This document shows positions 1-9,746 of a stretch of DNA of 64,000 nucleotides, one piece after another (within the stretch, counting starts at the first letter, position 1; each line of letters opens with the position of its first letter). The stretch is from the NCBI GenBank assembly GCA_050294475.1, contig JBNKOE010000024.1, forward strand, positions 310,001 to 374,000, read 5' to 3'. The notes under the pieces were generated by a model. The model made no database searches and was not told the DNA's origin. It worked only from the letters and a program-made list of their open reading frames with translations. Position numbers and translations under genes: made by a program. Origin of the DNA: Thalassobellus sp050294475. Its GTDB lineage: Bacteria > Bacteroidota > Bacteroidia > Flavobacteriales > Flavobacteriaceae.

Positions 1-97
1 TATTCCTTTACAGCTATTGTCTTATCATATTGCTGTTTTACTAGATAAAAATGTAGACCAACCAAGAAATTTGGCAAAATCTGTAACAGTAGAATAA
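1..97 (+). CDS. glmS: GlmS C-terminus (5' truncated by window edge)
   Basis: Codons from position 2 to the TAA at 95-97 encode a tail beginning IPLQLLSYHIA and ending DQPRNLAKSVTVE. This is the highly conserved end of glutamine--fructose-6-phosphate aminotransferase (isomerizing), which makes glucosamine-6-phosphate for cell wall and LPS synthesis in the cytoplasm. Only about 31 residues are visible, the end of the second SIS domain. The match to the universal C-terminal motif (DQPRNLAKSVTVE) makes the assignment firm despite the short length. A hairpin terminator follows at 134-172, so the next gene is probably transcribed separately. Confidence 0.9.
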   Translation, partial: IPLQLLSYHIAVLLDKNVDQPRNLAKSVTVE

Positions 98-133
98 GAT
101 TTATTCTCATAAATTTATTAAAAACACCTAAAA

Positions 134-172
134 ACTTAAATGAGATATTTCATTACATTTAAGTCTTTTTTT
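134..172 (+). terminator. Rho-independent terminator after glmS
   Basis: The arms ACTTAAATG (134-142) and CATTTAAGT (156-164) are perfectly complementary across a 13-nt loop, followed by CTTTTTTT. It lies just after the glmS stop. Confidence 0.7.
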
Positions 173-216
173 ACCAAAAACACAACAAAACACACTCTTT
201 TTTGCTAAAAGCATAC

Positions 217-228
217 TATGCGTGCATA
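217..228. promoter_or_regulatory. Candidate operator TATGCGTGCATA
   Basis: A short inverted repeat, TATGC-GT-GCATA, sits about 80 nt upstream of the TonB receptor start at 306 in otherwise low-complexity AT DNA. Its position suits a regulator site for that receptor. The regulator is unknown and the assignment rests on symmetry and location only. Confidence 0.3.
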
Positions 229-305
229 ATTTTTTATATTTTTATGAGGAAGTAATATATAATATATTTATATTGCTTCATTGAAACTAAACTAATTTTT
301 ACTAA

Positions 306-3125
306 ATGAAAACAATTATCCAATTTTTATTGCTCCTTTTTTGTACTATCACTTTCTCACAAACAAAGATTAGTGGTTCTGTTGTAGATGATAACAACCA
401 ACCTATTCCTGGGACAAATATTATCATTGTTGGAACTTCTTCAGGAACTGTTACAGATTTTGATGGCAACTTTACCTTAAGCTATAACCAAAAGCCACCT
501 TTTAGTGTACAAGCCAGTAGTGTTGGCTTTGAATCTATGAGCATAGAAGTTTCAAGTAACAATCAAGTATTAAATTTTATACTTAAAGAAGGAACATCAT
601 TAGATGAAATTGTTATTTCTGCTTCAAGAACTCCTGAAAGTATAAGAGAATCTCCCGTTACCATTGAAAGATTTGATATTAAAGATATAAAATTTGCATC
701 CTCACCAGACTTTTACTCCAGTTTAGAAAATTTAAAAGGCGTAGATGTTAATAAAGGAAGTTTAACTTTTAACGCTGTTAATACTAGAGGGTTTGCAACT
801 TTTGCTAACACACGATTTGTTCAATTAGTTGATGGTATGGACAATTCGCTTCCTGGATTAAATTTTGCCTTAGGAAATATTTTAGGTTTAAGCGAACTAG
901 ATATAAATAGTGTAGAAATATTACCTGGAGCATCATCAGCGCTATATGGAGCCAATGCTTTTAATGGTATTTTATTTATGACTAGCAAAAATCCTTTTGA
1001 TAACCAAGGGGTAAGTGCCTATGTAAAAACAGGATTAACTATGCAAGATGAAGCTGGCGATAACCAATTTCATGATTTTGGATTTCGAGCTGCCCACGCA
1101 TTTAGCAATAAATTTGCTGCAAAGGCATCATTTTCATACTTAAGAGGTACAGACTGGTTTGCATCAGATGACAATCAATATACACTAGGAGCTGTTGGAA
1201 CAGCAGATGTCATTACACCATTTAGATCTGGTCCTGCACACGATGGATTAAATATATATGGAGACGAGGTAGCTTTAGCAGCAAACGGACCTGGTCAACC
1301 AAAAAATCTTAATCAAGTTGCTCAGTTTTTAGAAGCCAATGGAATTTTACCAACAGGTGCAAGTGCATTAGTTCCTGCAGTAAATGTTGCAAGAACAGGT
1401 TATAAAGAATCTGATTTAACCGACTATAAAGCTGAAAGTATTAAGGCTTATTTTACATTAAACTACAGACCATTTGGAAATAACACTGAAGTTATTTGGA
1501 GTTCTAAAATAGGCAAAGGCTCTTCTATATATCAAGGATCAAATAGATATGCCATAAAAGATTTTGCCTTACAACAGCACAAATTAGAATTTAGAGGTGA
1601 TAATTTTTTCCTTAGAGGCTATACAACCATCGAAAATGCTGGTGACTCATATGATATGCGTTTTACAGGAATTAACATGAATAAAGTAGGTGCTTCAGAA
1701 TGGTTTGGAGCTTACGCAGCAGCTTACGCTCAAGGTGCTGGACAAATATTAGGTGGTGGTGGAAACCCAGGCGACCCTACCACTCAATCTCAATTACATG
1801 CTAATGCAAGAGCTTTTGCTGATGCCAATTATACACCTCAACCAGGTACTCCTGAATTTATATCTCTTTTCAATAAAGTTACCAATGACCCAGACATAAC
1901 AACTGGATCTAAATTAGTGGACGAATCTAAAATGGACATTGCCGAAGGAAATTATAACTTTAGAGAGTTACTAAATAATATTATAGACCTACAAATAGGT
2001 GGACAATACAGACAGTATTCATTAAATTCTAGCGGAAGTGTGTTTACAGATTACGATGGGTCTATAGATTATAATGAATATGGAGCTTATGTACAAGGTA
2101 TAAAAAAATTAATGGACGACCGTTTAAAAGTAACAGTTTCAATACGTTATGATAAAAACGAGTTTTTTGATGGTAGCTACTCACCAAGACTTTCTTTAGT
2201 TTATGCTGCTGGCGAAAACAAACAACATAATTTTAGAGCATCATTACAAACAGGATTTAGAAATCCAGATACACAAGCGCTATTTATTGGCTTTGATGTT
2301 GGTAGAGCCATTTTAGTAGGATCTGCTCCTGATAATTTAGACAGAAGATTACCAAATACAACTTTAACAGGACGAGATGCATATTCTAACGCATATACAT
2401 TAACTTCAGTACAAGCATTTGGAGCTAGCGGAGGTACCACTACTTTAAATCCAGTAAATGGCACTGGTATTACACCTCTTGCTGAACAAGAAAAAGTTAC
2501 AGCATTTGATGTTGGATATCGTGGTAAAATTAGCTTTTTAACCGTTGATTTTAATGCTTACTATAATACTTATGACAACTTTAGTGCTCAAAAATTTGTT
2601 GTTACACCAAAATCTGGTTCGGTAACAGACGCATCAGGAGTTGTTGATATTGCAACAGGAAATTATCAAGTTTTTAACGTATACACTAATTCATTAGCTG
2701 ATGTAAGTTCATATGGCGCTGTTATTGGTTTATCTACAAAAATTGCTAAAAAGTTTGATTTTGGATTAAACTACACATATGCAAAATTAGATTTTGATCA
2801 ATCAACTGATCCTGATTTTAGTGCAGGATTTAATACTCCCGAACATAAAGTAAAAGTGTCTTTAGGAAATCCTGAATTATTTAAAAACTTCGGATTCAAC
2901 ATCAATGCACGTTGGAGTGATGAATATTTCTGGCAAGCAACTATTGCTAATGCTATCATTCCTTCAAGAACATTAGTAGATGCTCAAATTAATTATTCAG
3001 TACCTTCAATGAAATCTACATTCAAAATTGGAGGAACTAATTTAGGAGGAAAAGAATATCAAAGTGCTGTTGGGTCTCCTTTTATAGGTTCTCAATATTT
3101 TGTTTCATGGACAATTAACAATTAA
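306..3125 (+). CDS. TonB-dependent receptor with carboxypeptidase-like N-domain
   Basis: This 939-residue outer-membrane receptor has a signal peptide (residues 1-18, ending TFSQ) and a CarboxypepD-regulatory-like beta domain (about 20-95, with the GTVTDFDGNF signature). A plug domain follows (about 100-235, including EILPGASSALYGANAFNG and VNTRGFATFANTRF), then a long beta-barrel to the C-terminus. It takes up a substrate across the outer membrane using TonB energy. No SusD partner lies next to it, so it is not a standard glycan-import SusC. The substrate is unknown. It has its own terminator at 3153-3184 and a possible operator at 217-228. A strong hairpin separates it from atpD. Confidence 0.85.
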   Translation: MKTIIQFLLLLFCTITFSQTKISGSVVDDNNQPIPGTNIIIVGTSSGTVTDFDGNFTLSYNQKPPFSVQASSVGFESMSIEVSSNNQVLNFILKEGTSLDEIVISASRTPESIRESPVTIERFDIKDIKFASSPDFYSSLENLKGVDVNKGSLTFNAVNTRGFATFANTRFVQLVDGMDNSLPGLNFALGNILGLSELDINSVEILPGASSALYGANAFNGILFMTSKNPFDNQGVSAYVKTGLTMQDEAGDNQFHDFGFRAAHAFSNKFAAKASFSYLRGTDWFASDDNQYTLGAVGTADVITPFRSGPAHDGLNIYGDEVALAANGPGQPKNLNQVAQFLEANGILPTGASALVPAVNVARTGYKESDLTDYKAESIKAYFTLNYRPFGNNTEVIWSSKIGKGSSIYQGSNRYAIKDFALQQHKLEFRGDNFFLRGYTTIENAGDSYDMRFTGINMNKVGASEWFGAYAAAYAQGAGQILGGGGNPGDPTTQSQLHANARAFADANYTPQPGTPEFISLFNKVTNDPDITTGSKLVDESKMDIAEGNYNFRELLNNIIDLQIGGQYRQYSLNSSGSVFTDYDGSIDYNEYGAYVQGIKKLMDDRLKVTVSIRYDKNEFFDGSYSPRLSLVYAAGENKQHNFRASLQTGFRNPDTQALFIGFDVGRAILVGSAPDNLDRRLPNTTLTGRDAYSNAYTLTSVQAFGASGGTTTLNPVNGTGITPLAEQEKVTAFDVGYRGKISFLTVDFNAYYNTYDNFSAQKFVVTPKSGSVTDASGVVDIATGNYQVFNVYTNSLADVSSYGAVIGLSTKIAKKFDFGLNYTYAKLDFDQSTDPDFSAGFNTPEHKVKVSLGNPELFKNFGFNINARWSDEYFWQATIANAIIPSRTLVDAQINYSVPSMKSTFKIGGTNLGGKEYQSAVGSPFIGSQYFVSWTINN

Positions 3126-3152
3126 TAGGGTTTAAATAATAAATTATATTTT

Positions 3153-3184
3153 TAAAAACACCTTCTATTAGAAGGTGTTTTTTT
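3153..3184 (+). terminator. Rho-independent terminator after TonB receptor
   Basis: AAACACCTTC and GAAGGTGTTT pair around a TATTA loop and are followed by a run of T. It separates the receptor from atpD. Confidence 0.85.
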
Positions 3185-3231
3185 ATTCCAAAAAACCTAT
3201 AAAAACAACTTTTTTTTTAAATTAAAAAATA

Positions 3232-3239
3232 TATCTTTG
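3232..3239 (+). promoter_or_regulatory. atpD promoter, -7 element
   Basis: TATCTTTG matches the Bacteroidota primary-sigma -7 consensus TAnnTTTG and lies 60 nt upstream of the atpD ATG. The -33 region is a T-rich tract without a clean TTTG. Confidence 0.55.
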
Positions 3240-3299
3240 CACGCGAAAACTAAAACTGTTTTCATACAATTAAATCGCATAATATTAAACAAATAAGTA

Positions 3300-4808
3300 A
3301 TGTCTAAAGTTACAGGTAAAGTTGCTCAAATAGTAGGTCCAGTTATCGATGTTGAATTCGGTTCAGACTCAGAACTTCCAAAAATTTACGATTCATTAGA
3401 AATAAAAAGACCTGATGGCTCTTTATTAGTGCTAGAAGTACAATCTCATATTGGAGAAGATACTGTACGTACTATTGCAATGGATTCTTCTGATGGTTTA
3501 AGTAGAGGTGCTGAAGTTGTTGCTACTGGAGCTCCTATACAAATGCCGATTGGAGGTGATGTTTACGGACGTTTATTTAATGTAATTGGTGATGCTATTG
3601 ATGGTCTTGGAAATTTACCTAAAGCTGGAGAAGCTGGGTTACCAATTCACCGTCAGGCACCTAAATTTGAAGATTTATCAACTTCTACTGAAGTTTTATT
3701 TACTGGTATTAAAGTAATCGATTTAATTGAGCCTTATGCAAAAGGTGGTAAAATTGGTTTATTTGGTGGTGCTGGTGTAGGTAAAACAGTATTAATTCAA
3801 GAGTTGATTAACAATATAGCAAAAGGACACGGTGGTCTTTCAGTATTTGCTGGAGTTGGAGAAAGAACTCGTGAAGGAAATGACCTTTTAAGAGAGATGT
3901 TAGAGTCTGGTATTATTAAGTATGGTGATGACTTTATGCATTCTATGGAAGAAGGCGGATGGGATTTATCTAAAGTTGATAAAGCTGGAATGAAAGAATC
4001 TAAAGCGACTTTCGTATTTGGACAAATGAATGAGCCTCCTGGAGCACGTGCTCGTGTTGCCTTATCTGGTTTAACTATTGCTGAATATTTCCGTGATGGT
4101 GCTGGTGAAGGACAAGGAAAAGATGTTCTTTTCTTCGTAGATAACATTTTCCGTTTTACACAAGCTGGATCTGAGGTATCTGCATTACTTGGTCGTATGC
4201 CTTCTGCAGTAGGTTACCAACCAACATTAGCAACAGAGATGGGTGCAATGCAAGAACGTATTACTTCAACTAAAAGAGGTTCTATTACATCTGTACAAGC
4301 GGTTTACGTACCTGCAGATGATTTAACGGATCCTGCTCCTGCTACAACCTTTGCTCACTTAGATGCAACAACAGTATTATCGCGTAAAATTGCTGAGTTA
4401 GGTATTTACCCAGCAGTAGATCCATTAGATTCTACATCAAGAATTTTAACTGCTGATATTTTAGGACATGACCATTATGCTTGTGCTCAACGTGTAAAAG
4501 AGTTATTACAACGTTATAAAGAATTACAAGATATTATTGCTATCCTTGGTATGGAAGAATTATCTGAAGAAGATAAATTGGCTGTAGGTAGAGCAAGACG
4601 TGTTCAACGTTTCTTATCTCAACCTTTCCACGTTGCAGAGCAATTTACAGGAATTCCAGGTGTATTAGTAGATATTAAAGAAACTATTAAAGGGTTTAAC
4701 ATGATTATGGATGGTGAATTAGATCACTTACCAGAAGCAGCGTTTAACCTTAAAGGAACTATTGAAGAAGCTATTGAAGCTGGAGATAAAATGCTTGCAG
4801 AGGCTTAA
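3300..4808 (+). CDS. atpD: F1 ATP synthase subunit beta
   Basis: This 502-residue protein is the catalytic beta subunit of the F-type ATP synthase, which makes ATP on the cytoplasmic face of the inner membrane. It shows the Walker A loop GGAGVGKT (residues 156-163), the Walker B segment DVLFFVDNIFRF, and the FGQMNEPPGAR and GYQPTLATEMG signatures, so it is complete and catalytically intact. It pairs with atpC 76 nt downstream. The other ATP synthase genes are absent, which is usual in Bacteroidota, where atpDC stands apart. A TAnnTTTG-type -7 element precedes it. Confidence 0.98.
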   Translation: MSKVTGKVAQIVGPVIDVEFGSDSELPKIYDSLEIKRPDGSLLVLEVQSHIGEDTVRTIAMDSSDGLSRGAEVVATGAPIQMPIGGDVYGRLFNVIGDAIDGLGNLPKAGEAGLPIHRQAPKFEDLSTSTEVLFTGIKVIDLIEPYAKGGKIGLFGGAGVGKTVLIQELINNIAKGHGGLSVFAGVGERTREGNDLLREMLESGIIKYGDDFMHSMEEGGWDLSKVDKAGMKESKATFVFGQMNEPPGARARVALSGLTIAEYFRDGAGEGQGKDVLFFVDNIFRFTQAGSEVSALLGRMPSAVGYQPTLATEMGAMQERITSTKRGSITSVQAVYVPADDLTDPAPATTFAHLDATTVLSRKIAELGIYPAVDPLDSTSRILTADILGHDHYACAQRVKELLQRYKELQDIIAILGMEELSEEDKLAVGRARRVQRFLSQPFHVAEQFTGIPGVLVDIKETIKGFNMIMDGELDHLPEAAFNLKGTIEEAIEAGDKMLAEA

Positions 4809-4846
4809 AATTAGTTCACAGTTTTCTGTCGCAGTTTTTTTTCAGT

Positions 4847-4880
4847 GACTATAAACTAAAGACTATAAACTAAAGACTAA
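4847..4880 (+). repeat. 14-bp tandem repeat in the atpD-atpC spacer
   Basis: GACTATAAACTAAA occurs at 4847-4860 and again at 4861-4874, followed by a partial third copy (GACTAA). It lies directly before the atpC start at 4885 and lengthens an otherwise short intercistronic spacer. Confidence 0.8.
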
Positions 4881-4884
4881 GAAT

Positions 4885-5163
4885 ATGTATTTAGAAATTG
4901 TATCACCTGAAGCAACCTTATTTAGTGGAGAAGTAACTAGCGTTTCTGCTCCTGGAGTAAATGGTGAATTTGAAATGCTGAAAAATCACGCACCTATTGT
5001 TTCTTTATTAAAAGAAGGGTTTGTTAAAATTTCAGGAGACATCGAATTAGAAAAAGAGGTTGAAGATAAATTTACTAAAGGAGACAAAGGCAGAACTTTA
5101 CTAAAAATAAATTCTGGAACTTTAGAAATGAAAGATAATAAGGTAATTGTTTTAGCCGATTAA
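4885..5163 (+). CDS. atpC: F1 ATP synthase subunit epsilon (short form)
   Basis: This 92-residue protein is the epsilon subunit of F1, which links the gamma shaft to the c-ring. It opens with MYLEIVSPEATLFSGEVTSVSAPGVNGEFEM-type sequence of the N-terminal beta-sandwich, including the NGEFEMLKNHAPIVSLL core. The usual C-terminal helical hairpin (about 40 residues) is missing. That is normal for Bacteroidota epsilon subunits and is not a truncation. It is cotranscribed with atpD and followed by a strong hairpin terminator. Confidence 0.93.
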   Translation: MYLEIVSPEATLFSGEVTSVSAPGVNGEFEMLKNHAPIVSLLKEGFVKISGDIELEKEVEDKFTKGDKGRTLLKINSGTLEMKDNKVIVLAD

Positions 5164-5186
5164 CTTTTATTTTAAAATATATTAAA

Positions 5187-5215
5187 AACGCGAAGCACAT
5201 GCTTCGCGTTTTTTG
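5187..5215. terminator. Bidirectional terminator between atpC and umuD
   Basis: AACGCGAAGC and GCTTCGCGTT form a perfect 10-bp stem around ACAT. A-rich sequence on one side and a T-run on the other allow it to serve both converging genes. Confidence 0.88.
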
Positions 5216-5216
5216 T

Positions 5217-5657
5217 TTATACCTTTTTAATTACATTAGTAACAATACCCCAAATGAGAAAATTGTTTTCTTCTGTAATATGAATTATTGGGTAATCTGG
5301 ATTTTCTGGTTGTAACCAAACCTCTCCGTTAGAAACTCTTAAACGTTTTACAGTAAACTCGCCATCTAAAAAACAAACAGCTATTTTATTATTTGATGGC
5401 TCTAAACTTCGGTCTATAACTAATAAATCGTTATCATCTAATCCTGCACCAATCATAGATTGCCCGCTTACTTTAGCATAAAAGGTAGCTTCTTTATTTT
5501 TTACTAATTCTTCGTCTAAAGATAACCGTTGCTCTTTAAAGTCATCGGCTGGTGATGGAAATCCTGCAGAAATACCTGCATCGAAAAAAGGAGCTGAAGC
5601 GCCATCGACTGCTTCTGGAGTAAAAAACGCTAAACTTCCTAATTTATGTGCTATCAT
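5217..5657 (-). CDS. umuD: UmuD-like S24 peptidase, translesion polymerase accessory
   Basis: This 146-residue LexA/UmuD-type protein self-cleaves on SOS induction and then partners UmuC in DNA polymerase V. It shows the serine of the Ser-Lys dyad in SGQSM (Ser67), the lysine in FTVKRL (Lys104), and an Ala-Gly cleavage site in ISAGFPSPA (A31-G32). There is no DNA-binding domain, which separates it from LexA. It lies downstream of umuC on the same strand, the reverse of the usual umuDC order, with a 216-nt spacer filled by a dispersed repeat. It may therefore have its own promoter. Confidence 0.9.
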   Translation of the reverse strand: MIAHKLGSLAFFTPEAVDGASAPFFDAGISAGFPSPADDFKEQRLSLDEELVKNKEATFYAKVSGQSMIGAGLDDNDLLVIDRSLEPSNNKIAVCFLDGEFTVKRLRVSNGEVWLQPENPDYPIIHITEENNFLIWGIVTNVIKKV

Positions 5658-5698
5658 CTTTTATACTTTAATTACTGTTTAAACTTTGTTATCCTTAT

Positions 5699-5870
5699 GC
5701 GTTAGGGATTGCAGTGTAAATCCTTTTGTTTACTTTAAATAAAACAGAACTTAAAAAAAGTACCTGACTTTATTATAGGTTCTTGCCTTCGCAGGCATGA
5801 CAAAAACAAAAGATTGCAACGTAAAGCCCGACCTTTATCCTGAACAAAATTCAGGATAAAGGTAACGCCC
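5699..5870. repeat. Flavobacterial dispersed intergenic repeat, copy A
   Basis: The 172-bp element starts GCGTTAGGGATTG and ends AAGCCC-GACC...GGTAACGCCC. It contains two hairpins: TGCCT-TCGC-AGGCA near 5790, and a perfect 13-bp stem with arms at 5831-5843 and 5851-5863. Its outer ends match copy B at 15587-15689, so the two belong to one family. It fills the umuC-umuD spacer. Confidence 0.6.
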
Positions 5871-5873
5871 AAA

Positions 5874-7133
5874 TTAACATTTTACTTTTATAATATCATT
5901 AATATTAGTGGTATATCTTGGTGATAATCGTTCTTGACGCATTTTCCAAGTACGTTTTAAATCTTGATTACCTATTTTAACTTTATAATCTTTATACTTG
6001 CTATTTATACTATCGATAGCTTGCATTAAAGGTTGATGTTTTGGGTTTTCTTGTTCAAAAATATTTAATTGATAATTATCTACTGGCACCAAACCTGTAA
6101 CAATAACCCCTGCCCTTTTATATTTTATTCCTGTTTTAAAGATAGACATAACTGCGCTAACAGCACAATTACTTATAATTAAAGATGAATTTGTTGGATA
6201 AGACAGATGAACACTAGTACTTACCCTATGTTGTTGTAAATCTTTTTTATGCCTGTCGCTACTAAGCGTAACAATAATAACGTAGCAACTAGAACTTTGT
6301 TTTCTTAGTTTTTCGGCACAACTTGAAGCAAACGTTGAAACGCGTTCTTTTATATTATCGATATCTGAAAATGTGTACTCAAAACTTCGTGTAGTAGCAA
6401 TAGCTTGCTTGTCTTTTACCTCATCTAATTGCATGGTTGGAATACCTTGCAAATCTTTCTGTAATTTCCATTCGGTTATTGAAAAAGTTTTACGTACCCA
6501 GTCATCTGGAAGTTGTGAAAAATGAAATGCGGTGTTACATCCGTTTTCTTTTAAACGTTTTGCTAAACGCCGTCCAATACCCCAAACATCTTCTATATTA
6601 GTCCATTTTAGAGCTTTTATACGCTTTTCTTCAGAATTGATAACATATACACCTTTTGTTTGCTTTGGAAACTTACGTGCTATTTTATTAGCTACTTTAC
6701 TCAAGGCTTTTGTTGGGGCTACCCCTACGCAAGTAGGGATTCCTGTCCACTTTAAAATACGTGTTCTTATCTGGTTTCCGTAATTATCAAAATCATAATT
6801 TTCAAAGCCTTTAAATTGTAAGAATGATTCGTCTATACTATATACCTCAACATCTGGTGTGAATTGTTTTAATATAGACATTACGCGGCTACTCATATCG
6901 CCATATAACGGATAGTTAGAAGACAACACATGAATATGATTTGCTTTACAGAAGCTTTCCCATTTAAAAATAGGCGCTCCCATTGGTAATTTCAACACTT
7001 TGGCTTCATCACTTCTAGAAATAACACATCCATCGTTATTTGAAAGAATAGCAATCGGTTTCCCTTGTAAATTAGGATTAAAAACACGTTCGCAAGACGC
7101 ATAAAAATTATTACAATCTACTAAGGCATACAT
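5874..7133 (-). CDS. umuC: UmuC, catalytic subunit of DNA polymerase V
   Basis: This 419-residue Y-family DNA polymerase copies past damaged bases. The palm carries the catalytic acids in VDCNNFYASCERVF (Asp6) and YSIDESFL (Asp101, Glu102). A helix-hairpin-helix region lies around NIEDVWGIGRRLAKRL, followed by the little-finger domain and the UmuC-type C-terminal extension. The length is typical for UmuC. It is first in a umuC-umuD pair, the opposite of the enterobacterial order. No SOS box was recognised, as the Bacteroidota LexA site is poorly defined. Confidence 0.95.
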   Translation of the reverse strand: MYALVDCNNFYASCERVFNPNLQGKPIAILSNNDGCVISRSDEAKVLKLPMGAPIFKWESFCKANHIHVLSSNYPLYGDMSSRVMSILKQFTPDVEVYSIDESFLQFKGFENYDFDNYGNQIRTRILKWTGIPTCVGVAPTKALSKVANKIARKFPKQTKGVYVINSEEKRIKALKWTNIEDVWGIGRRLAKRLKENGCNTAFHFSQLPDDWVRKTFSITEWKLQKDLQGIPTMQLDEVKDKQAIATTRSFEYTFSDIDNIKERVSTFASSCAEKLRKQSSSCYVIIVTLSSDRHKKDLQQHRVSTSVHLSYPTNSSLIISNCAVSAVMSIFKTGIKYKRAGVIVTGLVPVDNYQLNIFEQENPKHQPLMQAIDSINSKYKDYKVKIGNQDLKRTWKMRQERLSPRYTTNINDIIKVKC

Positions 7134-7190
7134 AGTAGTAAAGATAAATGATAGACTTAAAAAAATTACATTTTTAAGTAAAATTGAATG

Positions 7191-7658
7191 TTAAAAAAAC
7201 TTCTTATTCTCTATAATAGAATTACCAACACGCTTATAGCTTACTTTTTTTCCGTTGGCACAAAAATCATATCTGCCTTTAGATTTTTGTTCTGAAACAG
7301 ATAACAATACAACATCATCTACTGTACAATTATAATCTTTAGCCACTTTCTTTTTAATATGATCTATTGTGGCACGTCCTTTTTTTAATTGATTTTGAAT
7401 TTTATCATTCAATTTAGGCTCTTCAAAATCGTCTGCCAACTCACACCCATTCTTTTCAATAGACTTTATAATTTCTTTTACCTTAACAACATCTTGTGTG
7501 GCATTATTATTTTTAGGGCTTTCGGCATCAATATATTCCCAAGTATAATCGGCTTTTAAAAGTACACGCCTTCCATCATCAGTTTTTACTATATAGTTGT
7601 TTTGTGCAAAACTAAAACTTGAAACAATAAATAGGAGAATAAGCAAAGGCGTTTTCAT
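7191..7658 (-). CDS. Small secreted protein, DUF3157-like
   Basis: This 155-residue protein has a clear signal peptide (MKTPLLILLFIVSSFSFAQ) and then the segment YIVKTDDGRRVLLKADYTWEYID, which resembles the 'DGR.VLL..D.TW' core of DUF3157-type exported proteins. The middle is lysine-rich and charged and could be helical. The two cysteines after the signal peptide that lie in the C-terminal half could pair in the periplasm. The function is unknown. It stands alone between umuC and the divergent gene at 7749. Confidence 0.6.
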   Translation of the reverse strand: MKTPLLILLFIVSSFSFAQNNYIVKTDDGRRVLLKADYTWEYIDAESPKNNNATQDVVKVKEIIKSIEKNGCELADDFEEPKLNDKIQNQLKKGRATIDHIKKKVAKDYNCTVDDVVLLSVSEQKSKGRYDFCANGKKVSYKRVGNSIIENKKFF

Positions 7659-7748
7659 AGCAAGATTATATTTAATGGAATTTCAAAAATACGTTTTTAA
7701 TAAAAACGATGAAACTATTCTTAAAAAGTTCTACTTACATTTGTAATT

Positions 7749-8140
7749 ATGAGTGATACTTTTAAAACCATAGCTAAATTTCAATATTCTAGTGAAGCCC
7801 AAATTATAAAAGGGCGATTAGAAGCTGAAGGTATAGAAGTTTTTCTAAGAGATAACTTTACCATAGACACCGATCCGCTTGTAAGTAATGCTATTGGAGG
7901 TGTAAAACTTAAAGTATTAACCAAAGATGCTTTAAAGGCTCAAGATATTTTAGATAGTATTTCAAAATATTCTTTAGATGATGAAGGCTGTGCTATTCAT
8001 TGCCCTAATTGTAATAACAACAAAGTTCAATTATTTTCTACTATTAAAGATTTTAAATCATTCTTTTCATTCATAATTGGTTTTTTATCAGGCACATTAC
8101 CTTTTTACGCTAAAGACAAATACAGATGCGAAGTTTGTAA

Positions 8141-8165
<25 letters not shown>
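7749..8165 (+). CDS. DUF2007 protein with zinc ribbon
   Basis: This 138-residue cytoplasmic protein begins with a DUF2007 ('putative signal transducing protein') fold: KTIAKFQYSSEAQIIKGRLEAEGIEVFLRD, and continues through GGVKLKVLTKDALKAQDIL. A zinc ribbon follows, with CPNC (Cys85, Cys88) and CEVC (Cys127, Cys130). A hydrophobic stretch between them (about 104-120) may touch the membrane. The exact role is unknown. Its 3' end overlaps the convergent MocR-type gene by 25 bp. Confidence 0.75.
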
Positions 8166-9637
<1,472 letters not shown>

Positions 9638-9647
9638 TTTTTTAAAA

Positions 9648-9669
9648 CTGGACTACTTAACTAGTCCAG
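9648..9669. promoter_or_regulatory. Palindromic operator candidate for the MocR-type regulator
   Basis: The perfect 8-bp arms CTGGACTA and TAGTCCAG are separated by CTTAAC. The site is 11 nt upstream of the regulator start and 78 nt upstream of the receptor start. MocR/GntR operators often contain TGGACT/TGGTCT-like half-sites, so autoregulation and control of the divergent receptor are both plausible. Confidence 0.6.
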
Positions 9670-9746
9670 AAAGTTACGAATTTTGCAGCGTAAAAAACAC
9701 ACTGAATGACTTGTTATGAAATAAGACATAATAAAATAAATATAAA

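Noticed and set aside
3797..4147. Open reading frame of 116 codons antisense to atpD
   Set aside because: It arises from the codon bias of a highly conserved gene; no independent signals.
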